64,000 bases of DNA from Margaritispora aquatica (lineage: Eukaryota; Ascomycota; Leotiomycetes; Helotiales; Discinellaceae): NCBI GenBank assembly GCA_007644065.1, contig VJWN01000002.1, forward strand, positions 1,885,831 through 1,949,830. The letters are read 5' to 3'. Shown piece by piece: positions 34,934-47,063 of this stretch. Numbering within the stretch: the first letter of the stretch is position 1; each line of letters opens with the position of its first letter. Below the pieces are notes generated by a model. The model made no database searches. It was not told the DNA's origin and saw nothing but the letters and a program-made list of their open reading frames with translations. A program made the translations under genes and the position numbers.

Positions 34934-37038
34934 TAACAGCTGAAACTATACTCACACTTTAACGACACCCAAAAACGCCTGCACAGTTCAGGAGTTATGT
35001 ATATTGGTTTCCCAGAGCGTGGACCTTGTTCTTGCACAATCAACGGCCAGAGAGTCATGTTTACTCTCTGGAATTGAAATAGCTAATTTCGACGAAAACC
35101 CGAATGTGGTTTATATTTCTGCTTTGTTTTTCTTTTGATTGCTTTTATTGGGTGCGACTTTTGATATCAAAGTGCGAGCGATGATGCAGCACGAGCATGG
35201 ACATGGCATGGTACGAATGGATTTGATCTGACTTGAGAAGAAAGAGACACACGATACGCTTGCATGGAATCAGTGTTTGTGTTTTCTATGTATGGCGTAC
35301 TGGCATGGATTTTTGTACTGGACCATTCGGGGTCGACAGCTGTATGCTTTTGCGTACGCGCGTGCGTCCATTGCTATTGCATGTCTGGGATTTTGTGGCG
35401 TGGGTGTGGGATAGTTTTCGTGCTGTTGGAACCAGACACGAGAGAGAGAGGAGAAAAAAAGACGAGGGCGTAGGACATGGAAGATCACCTTGGACTGCCT
35501 TGTGGATGTAGTGTAATTATGTACTTTGTGGGAGGAGAGCTTTAGATATAGAGTGAAGGAGGGGAGGCTAGTTGAACCCTCGCTTGCAAGCTTAACCTCA
35601 GTGAGAGGAATGCACAATGCAATGGAATGCAACGCATTGAAACCACTCTCTTTCTTGATCAGTTCTCGTTTTCTCGTTTCCCTTGCTTGTTCCTGTGTTG
35701 CTTTGTCACTCAGCTGCTTATGTCAGCTGCCTTGGTTGTTGGAAGCAAGCGCATGGTTTAGAGTGGCTCCATACTACCTGCGTGTGTGTGTGACGCATAA
35801 GAGTACCAAGTATACACTCGGTCAGCAATAGGGTCGGTACTCAACCTGAGGCCTTTACGCCATGGATCCGAAAGTGTAGCGATGAACTGTAGGTCTATGT
35901 TGCAAATCTCAATTCAGGTTTGATGGATGGATGGATGGATGGATAGATGCTACTAAGTGATTCAGAGGAGATTGTGAGGGGAGAGAAGAGAGACATCTTC
36001 GTATACGGAGTGGCGAGAAGTGAAGCGAAGAGAAGAGAAGAGAAGGGAAGATTATGCCCGAGGAAGAAAGGAAGTGTTTTGTGAGCAAATTCTTTGAGGT
36101 CATAGGGGTGAGCGAAATGCTAATACTAAGGTACGATCGTCATGGTCGTACTGGTACGCTGTGAAATGAAATCAAATGAAATGAAATGAACGCTGTACAC
36201 GGCAAGCAGGCAAGCTAGCAAGCAGTGTGAAATGTGGAACGTGGTATGGGAACTCACTCAGTACCGACGATCTCTCTCTGTGTTTTCGGAAGCGGCAGAG
36301 CCGGTGGGGTGTTGAGTTACGTCGTTTGGTTGATGGGATTGGAATTTAGGTTTGGGGTTGGAATTATGGTTTTCAAGGACTCGTGGATGGGTTGGAGAAA
36401 AACGTGGGATCGCCGATGTAGATACCTACCTTGGGGTTCGAAAGAAAGTGCTTGTTACTCGGTTACTCGTGTGATGGAATGGATTGAGGCTAGGATGATG
36501 TTGCTCATGATCTCACAGGTCGTAGGCGATGGAGGCAGGAGTGGTTTTCTGGGATGTGTTTTATTCTTGCGAGTTCTGTTGTGCTGTTGTTATGGACTTA
36601 TGTGAAGTGTTTGAACAGACAATAAGCATCTCGGATTGTACAGTGTTTGCTCCTCTAGTTTTTCATAGATAAACGTACTCCTCGGGAATAGCCATCGTAG
36701 GATATAAATCTCGGTTGAGTTTAGATAAGGATATGTGCAATCTATGGGTATTCTGTGTGCTTGTCTAGACTATTTGAAAAGAAATGGTGAGGTAGACTGA
36801 TGGTATGAGTTGGTGAGATCTGGACGAAAGTTTAAGCAACGAACCGTAGGATAGCAACTCGTATGTATTGGCTATTTAGTGTATAATGGCGAAATTAACA
36901 TACACCTCTCCTTCAGTATAGCAACTTTAAAACTATCAAGAAACCAAAATTTGACAGCTGGAAGCTAAACAAATCAAAACAGCCAAAGCATCTGACTCCC
37001 TCACAACGAAGACCATATTCACAACCCCTCAACCAAAT
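34934..37038. other. Intergenic, SPA2 3' region
   Basis: 2.1 kb between SPA2 and the 3' end of the terpene cyclase. It holds low-complexity sequence: a GGAT tetramer run at about 35,923-35,946, GAGAAGAGAA-type purine runs near 36,020, and an AAATG pentamer run near 36,165-36,190. The frames here (for example 36234-36605) have no family look. Confidence 0.45.
35923..35946. repeat. GGAT tetranucleotide run
   Basis: About five copies of GATG/GGAT in tandem. A simple repeat in intergenic DNA. Confidence 0.7.
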
Positions 37039-39644
37039 CTACTTCTCACTCAGAATTTCACTCGACAACCCCTCCAGCTTCTCGATAGCTCTCGCATACC
37101 GAGATAGAGCGATCATGGGGAAGTGATGCCTGTAGTAAACATAACGCAGATCATAAGCGCCAGGAAACCCAGCTCCAGTGAAGGCTGACTCTTCCCAGCT
37201 CTTGCCTCCTTCTTTCGTTTCAACTTGTCTATCTACAAGATACTTCACGCCCCTGACGATGATCTCATCGTGGGGCGAGGTGTAGGGCAAGAGACCCATG
37301 AGCGCCCATGATGTTTGAGAAATGGTGGAGGCGCCGACACCTGCTCGTTCTGGACTGAAGAGACGTTAGCATGAGCTCTCGAAGTAGTGGTTGCAAGTAT
37401 GCAGAGCATCTCATTGAATTGATGCAAGAAATTCAGAGACTGAGGGCGTCTTACTGATGTAAGGTATCCAGATCCTCGCCCCAACCTCTATCAGCATTCT
37501 GGTGTAGTCTCAGGAAGGAAACGCCTCGTGCGATGAGCTTTCTAGCAATCCTGGCGTTGGGACTTGGTTCGGGTCTCTTCTCAACCAACAACTTTGAGGT
37601 ACCGTCCCAGGCATGTGGGTATGAAATGCCGTCTGAAAGACACAAAACCTCATCAGAAGCGAAAAATTCCAACCCTGCCAGTGCCATTCCTGTACCGAAA
37701 ATCCAATTCACTCCCCACTAAGAAGTTGATATCAGTCATTACACTTATCCTCTAAAAGCAAAAAGGCCATATCAACTCACCGTTCCCAGCCATGCCCCAT
37801 TCTGTGAATGCTGGGAAGATTCCAGATATTTGATAGCACGGCTCGAAGAAACTTCAACTTGACGGAGTAATTTGGGATCCATCTGGTGTCGATATGGACT
37901 CGTCAATATCATGGAGAAGACTCTAAGTGCACCTCCGGTACCATCCGTTGTCGATGAGTCGAACATATTCTTCTCATCAAATTGAAGTTTGTTGATGAAG
38001 GCCCAATTATTGTTGGACTCGAAGCCCGGAAAACCACCATCAGGCATCTGCTGACCTATTACCCACTACAGTACTCAGCACATGAGCTTTATACAAGGAA
38101 TTATAGGTAATCTCACATTGACGCCTCGGCATACCCAAGGGGCTGACACTGATTTTGGATCTTGTAAGAGGAAAGCCGTGATAGCAGAATTGGTGTCATC
38201 TGGGTCGGGAACTTTCAGGCACCGTGGTGACCATCCGTAACCGCCACTAGCGATGTTGGTAAGCAGAATCTGGCTGTATTTGTGGAAGACCTGACTTACG
38301 GAGCAAGGTTTGGTTTCATGATTAGCCATTCTGCTGTTGTGTCAAGACATTCCACAGACTTCAACCACGAGACAGCTGCCATGACATTCGGATGATCTGG
38401 AGCTGCTCCAGCTTCAAGTATTGCAGTAAGCATGATGCTTGTGTCCCTTGTGGATTATCAGCAGAGCCATTACTGATGTCACTGACCGTAGTGGATGTGT
38501 ACTTCTCATCAACAAAGGCATATGGAAAAGAATATCTTACCAGACAGGAGATGGGCACACTTGCAAGCGCTTTCCATTCTTGTCTTGCCAGACTAGATAT
38601 TCCATTGCCTCCCACCCCCTGATGATGAAATCATCCTGCATCGTAAAGCCCTCATCTTTAAGTGCCAACAGTGCCATATATTGGAGAGGCGAGTATGACC
38701 TCCAATCGCCAGCTGGCTCTTGGCTAGAAAGAAGTCTGTCTACGCACACCTTTCTTGAATATCGTCTTAGAGGACCGCATGCTCCATTTAATAAACTGAA
38801 AAGTGTGTGTAGAAGCGCTAAAAAGAAGAATGCAATATTACTGTAGAGAAGTTGCCAGAGAGACGGCCGAAATGAAACCATCTTATTGGAGGGGCTGATC
38901 CAAAGCTCATCTAAGTAATCGTTTGATGGTGAAAGCCCGTTTGGAAGCGCCCGCACGGTTCCATGATGTTGACATACAGTATATGCAATTGTGAGTGTCC
39001 TCGCCCAGGGAGCTAGTATATCAATATGTACAGGAAACCAGGTGGGGAGAAGTAGGAGTTCCGTGGGCGCAAAAGGTAACGCGGCCCAAGGAAAGAGACC
39101 AAAGCTTCCCAAGTGGTCAGTAACGTTAGGAAAGTTGAGCGAGCGAAGTTATGGCATACCCAGCTAGAACTATACGAGTGAACATTTTCACTCCTTCGAT
39201 ACCTCCATTGGAAACCATGAAATTTTGTGCGCGACGCATCTCTGGGTTGTTTACAGAAATACCCAGTACTTTCAATGCGAGATATGCCTCTGCTGTGCAC
39301 GACAGGCTTCCTGGTTCGCCGAATGCTGTTGCCCATCTAGCACACAATCTATCAGTAGATATTCCATCTATAACTTTAGTGTGGCAATCAAAGCATACGT
39401 ACGATCCATCTGATGTCTGCTCCGAAAGAAGCCATTTGCAAATAGCTTCTCTGTCATCTTCCAAGCTCATACCAAATGCCAATTTCAAAAGAACATATTC
39501 CGCTGTAGGTGTAACATTGCTTATACATTCGCCCTGCCAATGCCCACTCGGTAGAAAAACTGCATGGCTATGTTCGATTGCGGCTTTGAGTACATTTAAC
39601 GCCGAAGTGTAAAGTTCGGGTATCCTTGGCTCAATAAATCCCAT
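37039..39644 (-). CDS. Squalene-hopene-type (class II) terpene cyclase
   Basis: Predicted to cyclise squalene or a related polyprene by protonation, like bacterial squalene-hopene cyclase. Seven exons on minus: 39644-39160, 39104-38541, 38446-38300, 38246-38117, 38065-37781, 37717-37455, 37354-37039, totalling 729 residues with every junction in frame. Each junction restores a family block: LAGFGLFPWAALPFAPTELL, VCPSPVWDTSIMLTAILEAG, the GGYGW repeat, RGVNWVIGQQMPDGGFPGF, LGTWGVNWIFGTG and GASTISQTSWALMGLL. The acid-catalyst motif is present as DPDDT (residues 413-417; bacterial form DVDDT). Several QW-type repeats (GHWQGE, QTSDGSY, PAGDWRS, QNGAWLG, ADRGWGED) are visible. No introns break the fold and no stop codons occur, so the gene looks intact. 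It diverges from a cytochrome P450 gene. Oxidosqualene cyclase is less likely: the motif is DxDDT, not DCTAE. Confidence 0.88.
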
Positions 39645-41487
39645 TGTTAATAAGGATGGTGCGAAACTGGACTATGAGTATGATAATATCAGTGACAGTC
39701 TTGGACTTCTGTTCCTGGATAACACGAGAGGAAAACATGTCGAAATATATCCAAGAAAAAAGTAATTGCTTGTGTTATGCATCTTGTTCCCGGAAGTGTC
39801 CCGTAAATGCGGATTCAGCGATCACCAAGGCTGAACGACATCTCCACATAGAAATCATGGCGGTACTACAGCTATTCCTGCCACAAACCATCTATCGCGT
39901 TAGAAACATACTTATGCGGAACTCGGAAATTCGATTCCTAGTATGAGAAAGCTCATGTTGCTCGGTCTGCCAAACGTTTGCTCGGGTCTTGTTAAGCCCG
40001 AAGATTTGATAGGTGATTGGGTAGCACGACGATAGCTTCGAGTGAAACAGTGCAAGCTGAGAGCTTTTTCGACCTCGCCGATTGATGTTTGCTGTTCAAA
40101 CAGATGTCAATAGCTTATCGCGGCATAAGGATCGTCTTTTGGAGGCGCTGTTGTCCTATGTTGAGGCTGATGTCTGATCAGCCGGCAGCATCCAATATGC
40201 TCTAGATTAATGGGGAAAGTATTGAAGAGCAAATTGAGATGTGTGATAGTCCCCATACAACCTATGGTCTCGATGTCCCATGAAGTCTTCGGAAAGAATC
40301 CTACAAATGTAGCCACTCAGTGGCTAGACGAATTCCAGCGGTGGCAACCGTATAATAGAGTAGATTTGGCTCGTGAAGTTTGATAACCATGTGTTAGCTC
40401 GATTAACGGACCGATAACTAGTCGACGATAGGCGAAAAAAAAACATCCAAATGCTTCATTGCTTTTGCCCTCTGACGTTTGCTACCTTTCTCTATCTCTC
40501 GTTTTCTCTCTTCAAGAACTAAGACATGAGCAGTGTCAGCACCCAAAGTAGTCACGGCAAGTTGAGCAGCCACGGCAAGTCACCGTCGCTATCTCTTGTT
40601 ATTGCTATTATCACTATCCCCTCTCTCTTTGTCCGTACGATCTCTCTCTATCTCTCTTTCTTGACCTGGCCGCCTTCGTGATCATTGTTCTGCAACAGCC
40701 GAGAGTGGTAGTATATAGAATGTATTTTATAGGGCTGGGGTTGAAGTTGTGCTGTCTTGGTTGTCACTAATGACACTTGAGTCTAAATGCACAGACCGTA
40801 TAATAAGTACACTTACACTAGCCTGTTTATGGCAAAGTAGATTTCGAGGGTGAACTCAAATTGAACGTCAAAAGATTATATGCACACACACTCAATGCTT
40901 GAAATACTTCAACTCTCGTGCGGATTTTCTTACCATGGTACTGGGAACTGTGTCAGATTACACTCTCATGCTACAGCATACCGTGTGGAACATACCAACA
41001 TCTACCCGAGCGGCAAGAGACCGAGATCTCCTACCATACTTTTTCTGCGTTACTTTGTAACACAAGCTTGCTCGGCGACACAAGATCACTAGGATCCTTT
41101 TCAATCACTTTCCGGTGTAGAAATCCGAGTTTGATGATAGTACAGCATCCGGCAATCAGCAAGCTCATTAATGAAGATCCTCGGATTTCAGTATCGTGCC
41201 GCGGTGTCAAGCAAGCCATTCTCTTACCCCAAAAAGCTTTGTCAGAGGTGATCGTGATAAGCAGAAACATGTTGCCGCTTCCCAGCCTAGGTCGGATTTG
41301 ATTCGGATTTTGCTCCCGTCGTGAGGAGTGACAGGATACACACAATTTGTACTTTGACGAACAATAGAAATGTCCGAGATTGCTTCACTTGTGACGGGTG
41401 GTTTTCGTGTATACCTCCAGTGATTCTCCAATTCATCACAAAGCTGACAGTCAGAAATTCTTGATACCTTTCTCTGTACTTCAAGTC
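39645..41487. promoter_or_regulatory. Shared divergent region, terpene cyclase and P450
   Basis: 1.84 kb between the ATG of the cyclase (minus) and that of the P450 (plus). The pair could be co-regulated from here. The only coding candidate is a 51-codon frame at 40526-40681 preceded by CT-rich DNA. I did not find a clear palindromic Zn2Cys6 site by eye. Confidence 0.4.
40526..40681 (+). CDS. Possible small membrane peptide (51 aa)
   Basis: ATG to TGA frame of 51 codons, after a pyrimidine-rich CTCTATCTCTCG-type leader. It encodes a polar Ser/His/Gly/Lys start with a duplicated SSHGK element, then one long hydrophobic stretch (SLVIAIITIPSLFVRTISLY). It lies in the divergent cyclase/P450 promoter. 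CT-rich DNA easily gives Leu/Ser/Ile-rich frames, so this may be chance or an upstream ORF. No family recognised. Confidence 0.2.
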   Translation: MSSVSTQSSHGKLSSHGKSPSLSLVIAIITIPSLFVRTISLYLSFLTWPPS

Positions 41488-43429
41488 ATGTCTTCCAAAG
41501 ATTTCTACTCGCAGCGTGCATTCGACTATGCACTCGTATTTTCCTCAAAAGTCTTTGAGTCAATAATTTTACGGCCTAAATTGTCCTTTGGTGTCGTTTC
41601 CTTGATCGCGATCCCATGTCTAGTATTTTGCTATTTCGTTTATCTTTCAAGCTTCCTTCAAGCACTCCCTGCATCGCTTCCATGGGCTGGATGTCGAGAC
41701 GATGTATATTTTTCTCGCGTCAGAGCATGTTTCCGACAATTCACAGTTGGTTTTGATGATCTCAAGGAAGCTAGCGAGAAGGTAAGTTTCGAATTGTTTC
41801 AAGCTAGCATTCACTACTGATTCATGAAGTACGGAAAACTCGGGGTATCATTTGTGCTTCCGCAGCCAAACTTTCGCCCAGTTGTGATCTTGCCTCGAGA
41901 GCACATGCGATGGCTTCTAAAACAACCGGATAGCGTTTTGTTTGAGAGAGCAGCATTATCAGATACCACCGGACTTTTGGAAATGATACCCAAGCTCGTC
42001 ATGGGCGACGAATTCAGACTCGGAGGCTTCATGATAAACACCTTGCGTTTCAATTCCCAGCGCAAAATTCACCAAGATGCTGACAAGCTACTCGAAGATA
42101 TAAGCGAGGTCGTTGATGAAGTTCTCGGACACGATGAGAATACCTGGAAAGAAATCAACGTACTAGATACCGTGACAAGAATTACATCCAGACCTGGAAT
42201 ACGTCTAGTTATCGGTAGAGCACTATGTTACGATGCTGGATTCAACAAACAGAGCGAGAGATTCGCTCTGCTTCTTGGCACTTTCGGCGTCATCGTTGGC
42301 AACTATTCGCCGCCGATATTTCGCCAAGTTATAGGCTATCTGCTGAGTATTCCACTCAATTACCACTTCAACCGCATTGTTAAGCGAATCATCCCAATCG
42401 TGGAAGAACGATTTTCACGCTTAAAGCACATCGAGGAGAAGGAGCCACTACCTGCGGGTGTTCCAGATGATTTTATGACGGTAAGATATCAAACCTCAAC
42501 TCTTTCATATTCCAAAACTGACTTATCGTACACAGTGGGCAGTTAGAGCAGCACTAGCAGGTAAATACAACGGAATTGAAACAACAGAGAAGATCGCTGG
42601 CGCCCTCGCAACAATTGTAAGCAACCTCTAAGCCACCCATATATCTCCCACACCTAACACACTCAGGGCCTAGGAGCAACACCAACAAGCAACGTAATCG
42701 GCTCCCAGCTCTTCCTAGACCTCTGCTCGTCCAAGCCCTCCCACCTTGAGCAAATCCGGCTCGAAGCCCTCTCCGCATTTCAAACCCACCAAGACAACCC
42801 CTCCATCGCCCTCGCATCTCTGCTTCCGCACGCAGATAGCGCCCTGCGCGAGTCGCTCCGTCTGCATCCGCTGTTCGTGCCAAATCCGTGCGTCAAGGTC
42901 ATGGCGGACGAGGGCATCACGCTGCCGACCGGCGAGCATCTGAAGAAAGGCTCGCTGATCGGCACGCCGACGTATGCTGTTCATCATGATCCTGTCACGT
43001 ATCCTGAGCCGGAGGAATACCGCCCTTTTAGGTTCATCAGACCCAAAGCCGCTGAGAACGGCGAGCAAGGAAGTCCCATTGAGAAAGACTTATCGTGCAC
43101 GACTGTCTCTGACACATTCCTTGCATTTGGAGCCGGGAGACATACTTGGTATTTCCCTGCACCCCATCCCCTCCACTCACGTCCTCACACCTTCTATTTT
43201 CTTCTCGATTCATTCTTCTTCAATTTTCATACCAAGCTAATCTCCCATTGTATAAATCAGCCCAGGACGCTGGATAGCTACTCTCTCGCTCAAGTTCATC
43301 CTCGCTTATATCGTGGTGCACTACGAGCTCAAGCACCTCCCTCAACGGCCCGCTAGCATGCGAGCTGGTATCGCCGAAGCCCCTCCCCTGGGCGCGAAGA
43401 TCCAGGTGCGAAGACGGAAGAGCTTTTAG
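41488..43429 (+). CDS. Cytochrome P450 monooxygenase
   Basis: Haem-thiolate monooxygenase, probably ER-anchored. Five exons (41488-41781, 41830-42480, 42536-42616, 42667-43148, 43261-43429) give 558 residues. There is a hydrophobic anchor near residues 30-55. The K-helix ExxR is E404-S-L-R407 in ADSALRESLRLHP. A PERF-like EEYRPFRFIRP block follows. The haem loop FGAGRHTCPGR (Cys503) is completed by the last intron, whose donor splits the Cys codon. The I-helix region around 343-355 reads GLGATPTSNVIGS. The family number cannot be assigned by eye. Exon 4 is noticeably more GC-rich than exons 1-3. Its position, diverging from a terpene cyclase, suggests that it oxidises the cyclase product (inference). 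Confidence 0.93.
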
Positions 43430-44194
43430 ATCTCGAGGGCAAGTCAAACAAGGTGGTGAAGTGAGTGTGTGCCTGTTTGCGCTGTGATAATGTGAGGAAG
43501 TTAGAACGCTGCGTAAGACATCAGATGCTTGCCTGAGTTTGGGATTAGGAACTGCTTGATACATTGTTTTTTATCCCATATGTTGTCCTTGAGTGAGATT
43601 ATCAGATGCCATTCTGTATTCATTTTCAGTTTTTGGCTTTCCAGATATACATTTATAAAAATGAATTTCTCATCGTTTGCTAAAGTCCATCTTTGAAATT
43701 CACACCCGTTCTTTCTCAATGTGTGATCAGATTTGTGCACATTCAAGTTCCTGATACGTTCATTATCCTCTTATAACAAAGGCAGGTTGAACCCGCTTGA
43801 TAGAAAAATCGTTGCTAACAATGTCGAAGACCAAGCTCTTTGATCTCATGATATCCAATATCTGTCTGTCATGCTCATGAACAAGAGCCCTAGATCTCCA
43901 TGAAAATATCCAAGAAAACGCCTCTCACTATGCCCAGAACCAGATAGCCAGCCACCACATTCATACAGGTTGTGACAAATGAGAAGCACCCTCACGCATT
44001 TTCTTGCTCACTTGCTTTCTTGCTCACTTGCTTTCTTGCTCACTCTTTCGTACAATGCTGGAAAATCAGCCGTTTCGTCGTTCGAAAATCGTATCAGACA
44101 TGTAGCTCATATCCATTTTCCTTCCATTCTACCTCCCAAATGCTCCCCTCCCGGCTCAATGCATGTCTCTCCCAATATTGCGGTCATAAAATGA
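43430..44194. other. Intergenic, P450 and F-box gene 3' ends
   Basis: 0.77 kb between two convergent 3' ends. It contains a tandem 16-base repeat near 44001-44046 and no gene. Confidence 0.45.
44001..44046. repeat. 16-base tandem repeat, ~2.8 copies
   Basis: Near-perfect copies of a unit reading TTCTTGCTCACTTGCT, one after another. Short minisatellite in the 3' intergenic region. Confidence 0.75.
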
Positions 44195-47063
44195 TCACCG
44201 TAAGCTACTAAATCCAGTGCTCCCCTTGCTCGTTTCAAAAACGAGATTTTGTCGTCCATACATTCTCTTGCTTCTCTCCTCGCCACCAGCGTCAAGCCAT
44301 TTCTGGAGATGCTTACACTGACTCACATCGAAACTCTCAAGAATCGTACAACCTTCCACAATTGCTTCGACACCAACACCCGTGACACGTACACAACCAC
44401 GGACAGATAGTTCTTTCAGCTCAAGAAGATGCAATGCAATGCTACGCAATGATGAGTCCGATACGGCCGATCCGCAGAAGGACAGCTTCAGTGACCGGAG
44501 TTGAGGGCACCCGAGGGAAAGGACCTCGGTTGCTGTGTCTGACAGAGCACAGCAGAATGACTGCATATGTTAGCTTCATGCTGTGATAATTGTAAGGACG
44601 AAAACTTACCAGGTCCAACTCCTTCAGCCCCTTCGCAGCATTGGTGAGATAGACAATCGCATTATCTGTCAAGTAGGTGCAATCTGCTAAGATCAACCTC
44701 TCGAGTCTGGCAAACTTGTAGATGCTCCAGTGTTGGAAGCCCCCATCGGTGATAGTTGTGCAACGTGTCAGATCAATACTCTTAAGTCGATTGTGTGCGT
44801 GGACTGCTAGGTGAGCCATTGAGCGATCAGTTACATGCTTACAATAGCTGAGAGTCAGATCCGTAAGTTCTGGGCAGCCAACAACTGTACCAGGTGGAGG
44901 TAGTGTGGGAGCCGGATGACCAGGTTTGTGACGAGCAGCTGCAGCTTGCTGAGCAGGATTCGGTTCTGCGACGACCCAGCCAACGATACGAGCCAAGAGA
45001 TTGTCGCTGACTTTCCGACAATTGGAAAGATCGATTTCCTGCAGATGTTTCGAGGAATTGGCCATCTCAAGGACAGCACTTGCAGTGATATCCCAGACAC
45101 TTTTCATCCTCCAAGCGCGTACATTGGGACCGCATTGATTCGCGAGTACGGAGAAGCTCTCGTCTGTGATATGAAAGCAATTGCTCAAATCGATAGCTCG
45201 AGGCCGTTTTCCTACAAAGGGACAAATGACATCCAGCAATACTTTGTTTGTCACAAATCGATTGTAAAGTGAAAGGTCTAGGTTGTGACAGATCTTTGGA
45301 GATGTTGTTAGAATCTTAGACCAGTGCTGCGATACTTCTCGGAGTCTCATCAGCTGACGAATGTCGAGAAAAGAGAATACCATAATCAGGATGTTGTCAG
45401 GAAGAACACCTCTATTGTACTGGCTAGGGGTTCGCTTGAATCTTGGGCGTTTCAGTCTTAGGTTGGAATCGGGAGGTGTAATTGCATGAGAAAATTTGGC
45501 TGGGGTCGGGGTTTGAGTTCTGGATCTTGTTCTGGGACCTGTGCTGGTATCTCTTTTCTTTGGCTCCTCTGGCGGAGTGTCTGGCACTGGTGGTGCATAT
45601 GAGCCCCGTCTGGACCTGGCTCGCATGTTGTCCATATCTACACTCAAAAATGGATCCGGGTCCAAAGGTTCCATCACTTCTTTATCCTCAGCACGACTAG
45701 GTTTATGTGGGCTTGCTGGCTTTGATGGCGTGAAAGTGACTTGCGGGAGAGAGTTCCGAGCAGGACTAGGGAAGCTATCCCCAATTGCGAGCTGGTTGAT
45801 AGAAGGCGCATCGGCTTCAGACATCAATACATCATTATCATCGGTCTTTCCGATTCGATTCCTGGCCGTCTCTTCTACTTGAAGACGGATATCAGGTGAG
45901 CATCTTCTCCAAAGCTCCTCCAGAACTTCCCCACTAATCATTAGACATTCAACTGTCGTGATTGACCTAACAGTGGCTGTTCTTCTTGGCGCCAAAGCTA
46001 AGCTAGCAACTTCGCCGAAGTATTGACCTTGCTTCAATCTTGGCCGAATGTAGGAGGATCGAGTTTTTGGTTTTGTACTGAAATGACCATTGCTTTCTTC
46101 ATGAATTACCTCCGCCTCACCACGGACAATGAAATAAATTTCATTTCCAGGCGATCCCTGAACAATAATGTCTGTAAAAGGCGGATATGTCATTGGTTGG
46201 GTACTCAGTCCCAAGAAATGGAGGATTTCGGGAGGCAGTGTCGAAAAAAGAGGTAGCTCTTTGAGGGTCTTCCTAACATTGACAAATCCACTTCCGAGAG
46301 CACTTCCTGCAGCTGGATCTTCAATACCTTGCGGACTGGGCGACTTCCTCTTTTTCGTGTTTATGACCACTCCTTTCTCAATCATGCCAACATCTCCTTG
46401 CGACACCTCTCCCGGAGCCGCTTCTCGGGCAAGCTTTCCCCCTCTTGATGGAAGGGAAGTCGAAACGAGCTTCGGACCAAATCCACCTTCTTTCCTCTTC
46501 TTATTCAAGATTGTCAGCCTTTCCTGTGCCTCCTCCATAATAGCTTTCTCCATGTCCGGAAAATTTGGTAATTCTAAACGAAGATCTTCTTTCTTCAAAA
46601 CTACCAATAGACATTTTGTTCTCGCAATAATGGTTGCAGTTCGAGGCACATCCATCAGAATGCCGATTTCGCCAAAGAATGCTCCCGGTCTTAGTTCTGC
46701 ATATGTCGCTTCTCCATCTCGAGATGTGACAGCTACTGCACCCCGCACTAGCCAGTACATAGCCTTTGCCTCGTCTCCCTCCGTCAGAATATGGTCGTGT
46801 GGCCCATGCACCTGTGGTCGCAAGTGCTTTCCGATAGCTGCCAGGAATGAATCCGGAGCAGACAGAAACAGAGGAAATGATCGTATGCGATCCACCAAAT
46901 CGAGTGGCATATCTGGTATTGTTGACGCTGTCAGAGGAGAAGGTCGCACGGGCCGCGTGGGGTTCGTCTCAATGTTGAAGGACCTGATCAAGGACAGAGA
47001 ATCTGGTATAGGCGCGCCATTTGCTCTGAATGGAGAGCTGGGCCCTCCACGATTCCGTCTCAT
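44195..47063 (-). CDS. cNMP-binding, F-box and LRR protein
   Basis: Probable SCF ubiquitin-ligase substrate receptor with cyclic-nucleotide sensor domains. Two exons (47063-44610 and 44560-44195, 49-nt intron) give 939 residues. Two cNMP-binding folds are visible: one around residues 66-175, with phosphate-binding cassette FGEIGILMDVPRTAT, and a second around 275-405, with FGEVASLALAPRRTAT. Both keep the FGE and the PRxAT arginine. An F-box sits near 555-600 (LPDNILIMVFSFLDIRQLMRL) and AMN1-type leucine-rich repeats from about 600 to 930 (LTDLTLSYCKHVTDRS, LERLILADCTYLTDNA). The long acidic/Pro/Ser middle (about 405-550) looks disordered. The second exon completes the LRR solenoid. The 305-codon frame on the plus strand (46168-47085) is a shadow. 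Confidence 0.88.

Noticed and set aside
37039..43429. Large secondary-metabolite cluster with PKS or NRPS
   Set aside because: Only the cyclase and the P450 are present. The neighbours (Spa2, cNMP/F-box) are housekeeping-type genes.
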